Source: Microbacterium yannicii PS01 (GTDB taxonomy: Bacteria; Actinomycetota; Actinomycetes; Actinomycetales; Microbacteriaceae). Taken from it: a stretch of 64,000 bases of DNA. The number at the start of each line of letters is the position of its first letter. Position 1 is the first letter of the stretch. Under the pieces are notes generated by a model. It was not told the origin of the DNA. It made no database searches and saw only the letters and a program-made list of their open reading frames with translations. Position numbers and translations under genes: made by a program. Of the stretch, positions 52,385 to 60,299 are shown in pieces. The stretch lies in assembly GCF_000304335.1 (NCBI RefSeq), contig NZ_CAJF01000009.1, positions 1-64,000 of the forward strand. The letters are read 5' to 3'.

Positions 52385-53775
52385 TGTGATGTCTCAGGAC
52401 ATCCCTGACGATTCTGCATCAGGACATCTCTGACACTTCATGTATCAGGACATCTCTGACAGTCCGGTGATGGGGGTGCTGCGGCCGCGGGGTCGGCGGT
52501 TGCTGACGTAGGTGGTGCCGGGCTTGGGCCAGGGGTGCTCGATGATGAGAGTGCCGGCGAGGTCGAAGACCTGGACGGTCTTGCCGGCGTCCAGGACGCA
52601 GACCCGCTGACCGGCGAAGGCGCGGCCCAGGCCGAACTTGATGCCGCGGAACTCGACTGACCCACTGTCTTGCACCGCCTTGATCCGGATGTCCTCTCCG
52701 GGACCGGGCAGCGGTGTGTGCGGACTGGCCGGTCGCGGCGGGTCGGCGACGGGAGTCGCGTCCCAGGCCCGCGCCGGGGTGATCCTGCCGGGCAGGCCCT
52801 GGTGCGGGCGGTCGGTGTTGTAGACCAGGTCGAACGCGTCCACCTGGCTCTGCAGCTGCTCGAGAGTGTCGGCCAGGGGTTGCTTGTCGAGGAACCGGAA
52901 CAGGGTCTGGTGGAACCGCTCGTTCTTGCCCTGCGTGGTCGGTTTGTAGGGCTTGCCGGTGATCGCCTCGACACCGAGCGAGCGCAGGTAGATGACCAGC
53001 TGCCCAAGCACCCCACGGCGGGACGGGTTGAGCGCTGCGCCGTTGTCGGACAGCAGTCGTTGTGGGACGCCGCAGGCGGATGCCCTTCTTCACCACGGTG
53101 ATGGCCCCTTCGGAGGTCTCACCCCAGGTGACGTGCGACGCGACGGCAAGCCGGGAGTGGTCGTCGATGAGTTGGAAGATGACGCACTTGCGGCCGCCGG
53201 AGAGCACGTACTCGGTCGCGTCGAGCTGCCAGCACGCGTTCGGCTGCGGATACACGAACCGGCGATAGGCCGCCCGCGGTTGCTTCCGCGGCTCGACCTT
53301 CGCCACCCCGGCATCCCGGAAGATGCGCGCCAGCGACGCGGTGGACGGCACCGGCTCCATCCCGAGCGACCGCATCTTCTCGTGGACACTGACCGGGCCA
53401 TGGTCCAACCCCGACAGCTCCAACGCCGCCCGCACCGCCACCGCCTGCGCCGCGACGTCGTCTGCGAGCTTGCCCGGACTGCGCCTCGGACGTCTCGAAC
53501 GAGGCTCCAGTGCTGCCGCCGGCCCTTCCGTCGCGGCACGCCGGCGGATCGCATAGAACGTCTCCCGCGAGATCCCATGCTCCGAACAGAACGTCGTCAC
53601 CGAGCCCCGCGGCGCATCTGGTGGCCACAGCGTGATCGCGAGACGGACGCGAGGATCAACAGGCTCGACACGACTCATCCCTCACACATAGAGCCAGAAG
53701 TGTCAGGCCCAAACCGGCCCGAAGCGTCAGAGATCTATGGAGGCAGAACTGTCAGGGATGTCCTGAGACATCACA
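52385..53775. mobile_element. IS481-family-type insertion sequence, 1,391 bp
   Basis: Terminal inverted repeats of 32 bp (52385-52416 and 53744-53775) match at about 30 positions and begin TGTGATGTCTCAGGACATCC. A 15-bp direct repeat, GAAACGGCGAGTGCG, flanks the element exactly. One transposase gene fills it. The sub-repeat CAGGACATCTCTGACA occurs twice more inside the left end (52419-52464), a possible transposase-binding array. Confidence 0.92.
52445..53678 (-). pseudogene. IS481-type DDE transposase, frameshifted
   Basis: The N-terminal part (from the ATG at 53678) has a helix-turn-helix (FCSEHGISRETFYAIRRRA) and the first catalytic Asp in CWQLDATEYVL. The C-terminal part, in another frame, has the second Asp in LLSDNGAALNPSRRG and the Glu in TTQGKNERFHQTLFRF. 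It ends in a beta-rich tail at 52445. The shift lies near 53083-53093, by a GGG run in GTGAAGAAGGGCATC. Removing one base joins the frames into about 410 residues. With perfect target duplications the break must be recent, or a sequencing error. Programmed frameshifting is not usual for this family. Confidence 0.85.
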
Positions 53776-53790
53776 GAAACGGCGAGTGCG
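53776..53790. repeat. target site duplication, right copy
   Basis: GAAACGGCGAGTGCG immediately follows the right inverted repeat and is identical to 52370-52384. Perfect identity implies recent insertion. Confidence 0.92.
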
Positions 53791-53809
53791 CAGATTCGGG
53801 TTATCGAGG

Positions 53810-54400
53810 CTACGTGACGGCAGGGCGGCCAACGTTGGACGCGATGCCCACAAGCCGCCCGGACGCGCGAGCCTTCTGAATCCAATCGCTGGCGGTGCGC
53901 TCGGGCACGCTGAGTTCACGAGCGATGAGTTTGACCGGCGGTAGATCAGCGAGGGCGGCAATGCCATACAGGATCTCGATGACCTCCCAGCGCTCCTCCT
54001 TCATGCCTCGCTTGACCACGGCGCTCGCCATCCATTCGGGGACGATGGCGCCCTCCCCCTGAGTGAGGTCAGACACCGAGGTCCACTGCGCGTCCGGGTC
54101 CTCATCGAGCAGCAACGCGACGCAGTGCGGAACGGCGACCTGCAAGATCGCTTGCGGAGCGGCGTGTTTCAGCTTCACTTCGTCGAAATCGTCCCGGACG
54201 GCGCGGCTGAGGATGCTACGGACCACGTACCTGCCGCGATCTTCGTCGTACTGTGCCTCGATAGTCGTCGCGATCCCGGTCGAGTCGTCGACCGACGAAG
54301 CGATGAAACCGGGCGCGATCCGAAGTGCGGATCCCACCGGCCGTACTGCGCTATCTGCCGACATCGGCTTGCCATCGAGTGTTTGCACGTCGACCGTCAC
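53810..54400 (-). CDS. protein of unknown function with C-terminal helix-turn-helix
   Basis: The 196-residue protein has a mixed N-terminal domain (YVVRSILSRAVRDDFDEVK) and a C-terminal HTH-like segment LIARELSVPERTASDWIQKA, consistent with DNA binding. The GTG at 54400 gives the start. It is divergent from the partition-like operon and shares a 116-bp regulatory gap with it that carries TTTGACA repeats. It could be the element's regulator. No family name is recognised. Confidence 0.65.
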   Translation of the reverse strand: MTVDVQTLDGKPMSADSAVRPVGSALRIAPGFIASSVDDSTGIATTIEAQYDEDRGRYVVRSILSRAVRDDFDEVKLKHAAPQAILQVAVPHCVALLLDEDPDAQWTSVSDLTQGEGAIVPEWMASAVVKRGMKEERWEVIEILYGIAALADLPPVKLIARELSVPERTASDWIQKARASGRLVGIASNVGRPAVT

Positions 54401-54428
54401 CCATTCATCTTGCCTTATCGCAATCGCG

Positions 54429-54500
54429 TTTGACAGTTGGCTCTTGACCCACCCTCCCGCTTAGGTGTGTACTTCTGTCAAATGAGCAACTGGTTTGACA
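54429..54500. promoter_or_regulatory. divergent control region with three TTTGACA operator-like repeats
   Basis: TTTGACAG (54429-54436), its inverse CTGTCAAA (54475-54482) and TTTGACA (54494-54500) lie between divergent genes. A rightward promoter TTGACC (54444-54449)-N18-TGTACT (54468-54473) fits between the first two, so a bound protein could block it. AGGAG precedes the ATG at 54517. Confidence 0.5.
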
Positions 54501-54516
54501 TAAGGAGTGATGAGGG

Positions 54517-54744
54517 ATGGCAACGATCAAGCCGGGCGAACCGGTACTGAGTAAGGAGCTTCTTACTCCGGATGACGTCACCGCGCTGATTCCCGGGCTG
54601 AAGCTCAAGCTGCTGGCGGAATGGCGCTACAAGAAGATCGGGCCCCGGTATTACAAGGTCGGCCGGATCATCCTGTACCCCTTCGATGATCTCGAGGAGT
54701 GGTTCGAGGGGCTTGAGGGCGGCGGCGATCATGACGCTCATTGA
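54517..54744 (+). CDS. small helix-turn-helix (excisionase/MerR-like) DNA-binding protein
   Basis: The 75-residue protein has LLTPDDVTALIPGLKLKLLAEWRY followed by YYKVGRIILYPFDDLEEWF, the winged-helix layout of HTH_17/excisionase-type proteins. Such proteins act as excisionases or as regulators of the adjacent operon. It overlaps the ParA gene by 14 nt and has a good AGGAG site. In mobile elements this gene order often belongs to the maintenance module. Confidence 0.8.
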   Translation: MATIKPGEPVLSKELLTPDDVTALIPGLKLKLLAEWRYKKIGPRYYKVGRIILYPFDDLEEWFEGLEGGGDHDAH

Positions 54745-55432
54745 GGGGCCGGTTGGCGACCTGTCCGAGCGCATGCGGATCGTTGCCGTCGCGAATCAGA
54801 AGGGCGGGGTCGGCAAGACGACGGTCGCGATGCAGCTGGGCGCGGCGTTGTCGCGTCGGCACCGTGTGCTGGTGGTGGATGTGGACCGGCAGCGGTCAAC
54901 GGTGTGGTGGGCAGAGAACATGCGCGATCGGTTGCCGTTTGACTTCGCCGGCGACCAGAACCCGAAGCTGTTGGGGCGGCTGCGGGAGCTCCGTGCCGAG
55001 TACGACTTCGTGGTGGTCGACACCCCCGGAAGTCTCGAGGACACGCCGGTCCTCGAGAGGGTGCTCGACGCCGCCGACACCGTCGTGATCCCGCTGATCC
55101 CGGAGCCCCTCGCCGTGGAGCCGACGATGCGGACCATCAATCGGCTCATCGAACCCCGGGCGCTGCGGCATGCGGTGCTGCTGAACCGGATAGACGCGAG
55201 GATCCCGTCGCAGCTGCCGGTTTGGCGGGATCTGCTCGACACCGTGTGGGGCGTGCCCCGCTTCGATGCCTACCTGCGGCAGTACAAAGCGCAGACCGAC
55301 GCTCCGATCCACGGGCATATGGTGACCACGCTCCGTGACAACCGGCGCACCCGAGGCGCGATCTTCGACATCACCCAGGTGGGACTCGAGGTCGCCGCAC
55401 AGGCCACCCCAGCTCTGGCAGCGGGGTGGTGA
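54731..55432 (+). CDS. ParA-family partition ATPase
   Basis: The 233-residue ATPase has the deviant Walker A KGGVGKTT in VANQKGGVGKTTVAMQLGAA, Walker A' VLVVDVDRQRSTVWW and Walker B FVVVDTPGS. It should segregate or position the element with a small DNA-binding partner encoded next. The ATG at 54731 is used; an internal ATG at 54773 would start just before the ATPase core. It overlaps the HTH gene upstream and lies two bases from the partner gene. Confidence 0.88.
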   Translation: MTLIEGPVGDLSERMRIVAVANQKGGVGKTTVAMQLGAALSRRHRVLVVDVDRQRSTVWWAENMRDRLPFDFAGDQNPKLLGRLRELRAEYDFVVVDTPGSLEDTPVLERVLDAADTVVIPLIPEPLAVEPTMRTINRLIEPRALRHAVLLNRIDARIPSQLPVWRDLLDTVWGVPRFDAYLRQYKAQTDAPIHGHMVTTLRDNRRTRGAIFDITQVGLEVAAQATPALAAGW

Positions 55433-55434
55433 CG

Positions 55435-55986
55435 ATGGGGCAGGTGGATCTGGCGGACAAGCTCCGCGACACCGGTGCTCGAGTCGCTGCAGAGTCTTCA
55501 GATACAGGCCGGGAGACGCCGAAGTTCGCGCGACTGACGCGGAAGGACACCCGCATCCGTGCCGACCAGGACACCGCCCTCACGGCTCTGGCCAAGTTGC
55601 TGATGCGCCGCCGGGCGGTGAAGACCGAACGCATCACCGAGAACACCCTCATCCGCATCGCAATAGACGTCCTCCTCGCCCACGCCGCCGGTCTCCGCGG
55701 TTCCACCGAGGACGAACTCCGAACGTCTGTCACTTCCGAACTTCGGAACTGCTCCACTCCGGTGCTTCCGGACTCCCAGGGTTCCCGGCTTCCGCACTCG
55801 GTGACGTCCGAAACATCGACCATCGCAGCGGCGGAGCGACCGCCGGCGGGAGTCGCGTCGCTCGGCGAGGTCCCCACCCGCGCACCCCGGATCTTTGCCA
55901 CTTCTGAACTTCCGCACTTCGGAACTACGTCAGTCGGTTATGTCGGCAGTTCACGAGGCTCGTGCTCGAACGGAGCGGGGCGATGA
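55435..55986 (+). CDS. small ParB-like partition partner (putative)
   Basis: The 183-residue protein has a basic N-terminal half (FARLTRKDTRIRADQDTALT and MRRRRAVKTERITENTLIRI) resembling ribbon- or helix-type DNA-binding partners of ParA. The Ser/Thr-rich C-terminal half has low complexity. The DNA of that half contains palindromic sites (55734-55924) that could be the centromere itself. The ATG at 55435 is chosen; a GTG at 55429 overlapping the ParA stop is an alternative. The partner role is inferred from position. Confidence 0.62.
   Translation: MGQVDLADKLRDTGARVAAESSDTGRETPKFARLTRKDTRIRADQDTALTALAKLLMRRRAVKTERITENTLIRIAIDVLLAHAAGLRGSTEDELRTSVTSELRNCSTPVLPDSQGSRLPHSVTSETSTIAAAERPPAGVASLGEVPTRAPRIFATSELPHFGTTSVGYVGSSRGSCSNGAGR
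55734..55924. repeat. repeated TTCCGnACTTCGGAA palindromes (candidate centromere)
   Basis: Two near-identical 15-bp palindromes, TTCCGAACTTCGGAA (55734-55748) and TTCCGCACTTCGGAA (55910-55924), flank partial copies at 55766-55774 and 55790-55800. All lie in the 3' part of the gene after parA. Partition systems of this size often have such iterated sites. Confidence 0.5.
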
Positions 55987-56255
55987 TCAGCGTGACGGTC
56001 TACTCGACCGGTCCCGGCTGCATGCGGTGCACGCTGACGTGCCGGTGCCTTACTGTCGCCTCGCTCCCGTTCACCGTCGTTGACCTCACGGAGGAGCGAA
56101 ACGCTGCGCAGCGGTCGTTCGTGACTGACGAGCTCGGGTACACCGAAGCACCGGTCGTGCTGGTCGACGACGATCCGCAGCATCACTGGTCCGGGTTTCG
56201 TCCTGACCTCATCGACCGGCTGGCCGCGCACTTGACCGAACGGCGGGCGATCTGA
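55983..56255 (+). CDS. NrdH/glutaredoxin-like redoxin
   Basis: The 90-residue thioredoxin-fold protein has an active site CMRC in VYSTGPGCMRCTLTCRC and the cis-Pro segment APVVLVDDDPQHHWSGFRPD typical of NrdH. The segment after CxxC carries two more Cys residues, which is unusual. It is coupled by ATGA to the partner gene and by TGATG to the next. NrdH-like genes are frequent in actinobacterial mobile elements without ribonucleotide reductase. Confidence 0.78.
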   Translation: MISVTVYSTGPGCMRCTLTCRCLTVASLPFTVVDLTEERNAAQRSFVTDELGYTEAPVVLVDDDPQHHWSGFRPDLIDRLAAHLTERRAI

Positions 56256-57328
56256 TGAGCCGCCCATCGGAGGAGGGGTCGGATGCGGAACGGGACGCGC
56301 GTGTGCAGCGTGAGCGGGAGGCGCGACGGGCGTATCGGGAGCGGAACGCGGACCGCATCCGGGAGTGGAAGCGGGCTTGGCGTGAGCGTAACGCCGAACA
56401 CGTTCGGGAGTACCGCGCGGCGTACGACGCGGAACATCGCGACGAGGTCCTCGCCCAGAAGCGCGCATACATGAAGGGTTACGCCGCACGGCAGGCGGCC
56501 GAGCGGGCCCGTGCACAGGCGAAGCGGGCGTCGTCGAAGAAGTACTACGAGGCGAACAAGGAGAAGCATCATCGGTACGAGCGGGCATGGCGTGCCCGCA
56601 AACTCGCCGAAGATCCCGAGGGGTATCGTGCCCGCCGTGCCGCCTATCAGCGTCGCCGCCGGGAGCGGACCAAGGAGGCGGACAATGCGAGGCTCCGTGC
56701 CCGGCGGCGTGAGAACCCGGAAGCAGGCCGTGCCGCCCAGCGGGAGTACTACGCGCGAAACGCCGAGAAGCTCAAGGCGCAAAAACGCGCACACTATGAG
56801 ACGCATCGCGAGGAGGTCCTCGCCCGAAACCGGGCCTGGAAGGAACGCGAGAAGCGACGCCGGGAGGCAGGGCTGCCTCCACGCCGCCTCCACACCACCT
56901 CTGCCACACAGCGGGAAGTGAACACGGCCGCCGCGGACGCGTTCTTTACACGGTCTCGCACGAGGGAAGAGATCGCAGAACTACGCAAGAATCCGGGGCT
57001 CGACGCGTCGGTGGAGCGGACGCCTGACGAACTGGTCGCGGCGTTCGAACGCGCTTCCCGACGCGCCCGCATCGAGCACCTGCTCGCCACCGACGCCAGC
57101 TTCGCCGACCGCCACCGCGTTGCGGAAGCGCGCCGCTGGCAGGCCTCGCAGGAATCCTTCCGCCGCGCGCAACGGCAGGCCGCCGAGGCCGCCCGCTTGG
57201 ACGAGATCGGACGACAGGTCAATGACCGGCTCCGCCACAAGGAGCCACCACGCCGTCGCCACCACCTCGACCCCGCAGCACCCCACCCGATGCTGAACTC
57301 CAACACCACGATGGGAATGAACCGATGA
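56255..57328 (+). CDS. long repetitive basic helical protein of unknown function
   Basis: The 357-residue product is extremely rich in Arg, Glu and Ala. Residues about 15-210 repeat a pattern of the type (R/Y)RERNAExxREYxRAW every 15-20 residues, with regularly placed Trp or Tyr. A long helix or coiled coil with strong charge is expected. The C-terminal part (residues 215-357) is less regular, and there is no membrane segment. It is coupled to the redoxin gene and to the next small gene. Similar repeat proteins are known in phages and plasmids without assigned function; nucleic-acid or scaffold binding is only a guess. Confidence 0.7.
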   Translation: MSRPSEEGSDAERDARVQREREARRAYRERNADRIREWKRAWRERNAEHVREYRAAYDAEHRDEVLAQKRAYMKGYAARQAAERARAQAKRASSKKYYEANKEKHHRYERAWRARKLAEDPEGYRARRAAYQRRRRERTKEADNARLRARRRENPEAGRAAQREYYARNAEKLKAQKRAHYETHREEVLARNRAWKEREKRRREAGLPPRRLHTTSATQREVNTAAADAFFTRSRTREEIAELRKNPGLDASVERTPDELVAAFERASRRARIEHLLATDASFADRHRVAEARRWQASQESFRRAQRQAAEAARLDEIGRQVNDRLRHKEPPRRRHHLDPAAPHPMLNSNTTMGMNR

Positions 57329-57627
57329 CCACCACCCCGACCGGAGAACCGATCATGATCGACCCCGCCGCAGCAGATGCCGCCCGCGCGCGAACCGCCG
57401 TGAGCGCCTTCGAGTACTACCCAACCAAGCACCTCGACGAACCCGGCTACCACCTCGACGAAGACGTCACCTGGTGCCTCGCCCCACTCACCGGCCTGCC
57501 TGCGGCCGAATTCGACGAGATGCGAGCCACCATCCAAACGCTCATCACCACTCCGACCGCAGACCGGCAGGCATTCATCCGGCGTCTCGCCGCGCTCAGT
57601 GGCGACGATTCGTTCGAGGGACGCTAA
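57325..57627 (+). CDS. small protein of unknown function
   Basis: The 100-residue acidic protein contains FEYYPTKHLDEPGYHLDEDV and AEFDEMRATIQTLI. No signal, helix or known motif was seen. Its ATG overlaps the stop of the repetitive protein gene (ATGA), so it is probably the last coupled gene of the partition-like operon. The family is not recognised. Confidence 0.65.
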   Translation: MTTTPTGEPIMIDPAAADAARARTAVSAFEYYPTKHLDEPGYHLDEDVTWCLAPLTGLPAAEFDEMRATIQTLITTPTADRQAFIRRLAALSGDDSFEGR

Positions 57628-57657
57628 TCCACCCGCCGGGAGAGAGAAGGACCACAC

Positions 57658-57873
57658 ATGAACCCGTTGGGAATGCAGCCCCTCATCGCGGTCACAGCGA
57701 TGGTGGCTGTGGCGACTGTGCTGCTCCTGCCCATCCTCGCGGGTCAGCTGTTGCAGGGCCGGCTCATCCGAGCCGCGCGCACCGGCGCGGCGATCCTTCT
57801 GCTCACGGCGATCGGGCTCACGGCCGCCACTGCGCTCGCGCACACCCAGCTGCTGGCGATGCCGCCGCCCTGA
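57658..57873 (+). CDS. small two-helix membrane protein
   Basis: The 71-residue protein has two hydrophobic helices (residues 7-30 and 41-63) separated by the basic loop QGRLIRAARTG. GAGAGAAGG precedes the ATG. Small membrane proteins of this shape are common in mobile elements; no function is assigned. The following 254 bases (57874-58127) hold no supported gene. Confidence 0.6.
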   Translation: MNPLGMQPLIAVTAMVAVATVLLLPILAGQLLQGRLIRAARTGAAILLLTAIGLTAATALAHTQLLAMPPP

Positions 57874-58127
57874 GCTGCGATCGCGTCGAAGCCGGTGGTC
57901 GTTGCGATGGTCGCGTGGATATCAGCCGCCACGGCAGGTCTTTCCTGGCCGGTCATCGTAGCTCCCGCCGGGTGCTCCGTGCCGGGCTTTCGACGGCATA
58001 TCCTCGCCCCTCCGCTAGCGCTCCGGGGTTCCGGTATTCCACGACCCGGCACTACCCACCCTCCAGTCGCACACGACGCCACTTGCCAGGAAAGGCCCCA
58101 CCAAAGTCAAGAAACGAGGGAACCGAC

Positions 58128-58469
58128 ATGAACACGACAACGGCGTCCATCGAACGTCACCGGGCGAGCACCGCGGCGAGCATCGTCGCGTGGGATCCGC
58201 TCGAGGAGACCGTGGACCGGCTCGCGGACATCATCGACGCCCGATTGGCCAGTCACGACGACCAACTGGTGTGCAGCATGCAATACCCGGAAGCGGAAGC
58301 CCTCGCGGAAGTCCTCGACGCCGGCAGGCACACCCGCACCGCGGCACGCCTAATGCACCGGTGGGCGCTCACCGAACCCGACTGGGAGACCGACCGCGCC
58401 CACGAGGCTGTCGTCCGAGGCTGGCTCGACATCGACAACCACCCGCACCTGACCGGTCTCGAACCCTAA
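58128..58469 (+). CDS. small protein of unknown function
   Basis: The 113-residue mostly helical acidic protein (VAWDPLEETVDRLADIIDAR, EAEALAEVLDAGRHTRTAA) starts at the ATG at 58128 after GAGGG. It ends with a stop that overlaps the stop of the convergent recombinase-like gene (CTAA). No family recognised. Confidence 0.62.
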   Translation: MNTTTASIERHRASTAASIVAWDPLEETVDRLADIIDARLASHDDQLVCSMQYPEAEALAEVLDAGRHTRTAARLMHRWALTEPDWETDRAHEAVVRGWLDIDNHPHLTGLEP

Positions 58470-59041
58470 CCCGCCGGATCCCGGGGTCGGGGGACGGGTG
58501 CGAGCGCACGCTGCACCGAGTTCGCGCTCACCCCCAGCACCCGCGCGATATGCGCGATCGGCCGATTCAGGTTGCGCAGCTCGATCGCCATCGCAATCCT
58601 CTCCGGCGTCATCACCGTCGGCCGCCCCGGACGCTTCCCCGACGCCGCCGCCGACTCCATCCCGGCCCGCGTCCGCACACTCACCAGCCGGCGCCGCAGC
58701 GCCTCCAACGTGGCCATCACCTCTGCGGGATCGACCGGGTTGCCTGTGCACAGCGCCGGCTCCGACAGTGACCGAAACCCCACGCCCCGCTCGGCAAGAC
58801 TGGTGATTGTGGCCGTGAAGTGGGTTACCGCATGCGACAGATGCGACGCGCTAGGCACCAGCAGGACGTCCCCCGCCCCCAGGACCGCTAGACACTCCGC
58901 CAATCCGGGGCGTTTGCGCGGGTCCGCGGCCGCGTCGTCGGTGAAGACACGCTCGGCGCCCGCGTCGGTCAACGCGGTCACATCGGCGGCCAGATTCGTG
59001 TCGGTGGCGATGGCGCGCGTGTACCCGACGAGGCGGGTCAT
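58466..59041 (-). CDS. serine-recombinase-like protein lacking the catalytic residues
   Basis: The 191-residue protein aligns along its whole length with small resolvases/invertases: N-terminal domain, LAERGVGFRSLSE, linker helix and a C-terminal HTH (PERIAMAIELRNLNRPIAHI). The catalytic Ser motif YxRVSTxDQN reads YTRAIATDTN, with Ile at the Ser position. The arginine motif LDRLGRS reads ASHLSHA, losing the Asp and both Arg. Strand exchange is therefore unlikely, while DNA binding may persist. It is coupled by 4 nt to the zeta-toxin-like gene, suggesting a regulatory role. Confidence 0.8.
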   Translation of the reverse strand: MTRLVGYTRAIATDTNLAADVTALTDAGAERVFTDDAAADPRKRPGLAECLAVLGAGDVLLVPSASHLSHAVTHFTATITSLAERGVGFRSLSEPALCTGNPVDPAEVMATLEALRRRLVSVRTRAGMESAAASGKRPGRPTVMTPERIAMAIELRNLNRPIAHIARVLGVSANSVQRALAPVPRPRDPAG

Positions 59042-60045
59042 CGAGACACGCCCCCACGCTCCGGCCCACCCGGCACCAAAACGGGCGCCGCGGCGTCGAC
59101 CGGGCTCGCCAGCGGGACCGTCTTCCGCAGCGCGACCAGGGAGGCGACGGTCTTCTGCTCCATCGCCGTAGCAAACCTGCCGCCCGCTGGCACATGCAGT
59201 TGCGGGATTACTTCCCGCAGCGAAGTCTCATGCAGATCCACCAACAGCTCCGCCACACCGTTCGGCAGCTGGCGGCGGGTGGCGGCGAAGTCGGTGAGGT
59301 GGTGCAGCTCGCTCAGCCACTGTGTCGCATCGAATCGACCCATCGGAGCCGATTGCGCCTCCGCCAACGCCCTACCCGCACCCACGAATCCCGACGCCCC
59401 CGCTTGGTCTCCGTCGAAGAGCACCTGACCGTCACGACCGACCACGGTGAGCCGGTCGACCCATAGTCCATCTTCCACCGACGCCATCAGGTTCCGAGTC
59501 GCCGCGAACGCCTCATCATGCGCCTGACGGCTGATCAGCCCGCCGGCACGGCCCGCCTGCACATCGCGGAGGTACTTCGACGTGACCGACAGGAGGCTCT
59601 CCGCCCGCCGCGACCCGACTACAACAAGCCGCGTGGTGAAGCCCGCTTCGGCGAACCGCCGCGCCGTCCCGGCGGCAGCCGCCCCATTGCCGAACGTCCC
59701 CTCCAACACCAACGAACGATGCTGTTCCCGTGCATACCGGATCGAAGCGCTCACCCACCCGGACACCGCCCGCGCGAGCGCCGCCTCCGCCTCCGGATCG
59801 ATGTTCGTGGATGTGCTCACAAACCCCGGATAGAACGCCCGCAATTCCTCGCCGTTGAGCAACGCCGTTCCATCGCCCGACTCACGCGCCAGGGCCGATG
59901 AGATACGCGCGCGGCCCGCACCGGGCTGACCGGCGACCAGGGTGAACGTCGGGGTCGCACCCTGTCCGGTATCCGGAAAGTACAGCGGCAGGATGTCGCG
60001 ACGAAGAATCTGGTCATGGGCGGCGACATCAACGTCTGCCGTCAC
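59038..60045 (-). CDS. zeta-toxin family protein with altered P-loop
   Basis: The 335-residue protein resembles zeta/PezT toxins, which phosphorylate UDP-N-acetyl sugars: TFTLVAGQPGAGRARISSAL, LVLEGTFGNG and KYLRDVQAGRAGGLIS with AHDEAF. The Walker A lysine and Ser/Thr (GxxGxGKS) are Arg and Ala here, and the general-base Asp of the NGDE motif is Glu (LNGEEL). The kinase may be weak or inactive. It is the middle gene of three with 4-nt overlaps; the small gene before it is the likely antitoxin. The C-terminal 100 residues extend beyond the core. Confidence 0.82.
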   Translation of the reverse strand: MTADVDVAAHDQILRRDILPLYFPDTGQGATPTFTLVAGQPGAGRARISSALARESGDGTALLNGEELRAFYPGFVSTSTNIDPEAEAALARAVSGWVSASIRYAREQHRSLVLEGTFGNGAAAAGTARRFAEAGFTTRLVVVGSRRAESLLSVTSKYLRDVQAGRAGGLISRQAHDEAFAATRNLMASVEDGLWVDRLTVVGRDGQVLFDGDQAGASGFVGAGRALAEAQSAPMGRFDATQWLSELHHLTDFAATRRQLPNGVAELLVDLHETSLREVIPQLHVPAGGRFATAMEQKTVASLVALRKTVPLASPVDAAAPVLVPGGPERGGVSR

Positions 60046-60299
60046 GACGCGCGACCCTCGAGCTTCCGAATCCGCTCGTCGAGACGCGCAGCAAGTGTGT
60101 TCACAGCGGCTCGGTCAAACGGATCAACGGCGAGGACCTCCCGGCGCAACTGTCTAAGTTCATCGCGCGCGGCAGCCGCGTCCGGCCCGCCGTCTCGGGC
60201 GGCGGTTTGCAGGAGGGCGAATGCTGTTACCGCCGTGTCGCGCATCCGGTCGTAGGCGACCACATCGTTGACTCGCCATGGCGAGGTCGCTCCGGGCAT
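60042..60299 (-). CDS. putative antitoxin of the zeta-like toxin
   Basis: The 85-residue helical protein (AARDELRQLRREVLAVDPFD, LAARLDERIRKLEG) is encoded directly before the zeta-like gene and overlaps it by ATGA. Size, position and helical content match epsilon-type antitoxins, though sequence identity to epsilon itself is not evident. GAGGAGGG precedes the ATG at 60299. The gap 60300-60522 beyond it holds no supported gene. Confidence 0.68.
   Translation of the reverse strand: MPGATSPWRVNDVVAYDRMRDTAVTAFALLQTAARDGGPDAAAARDELRQLRREVLAVDPFDRAAVNTLAARLDERIRKLEGRAS

Noticed and set aside
52216..52419. Leftward 67-codon frame next to the tRNA scar as an integrase remnant
   Set aside because: No tyrosine-recombinase motif (Arg-His-x-x-Arg-Tyr) is visible and the frame is cut by the insertion sequence. 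The position is suggestive but the sequence does not support it.
57874..58127. Possible genes in either direction between two small element genes
   Set aside because: The open frames there have poor coding composition and no ribosome sites or recognisable motifs.
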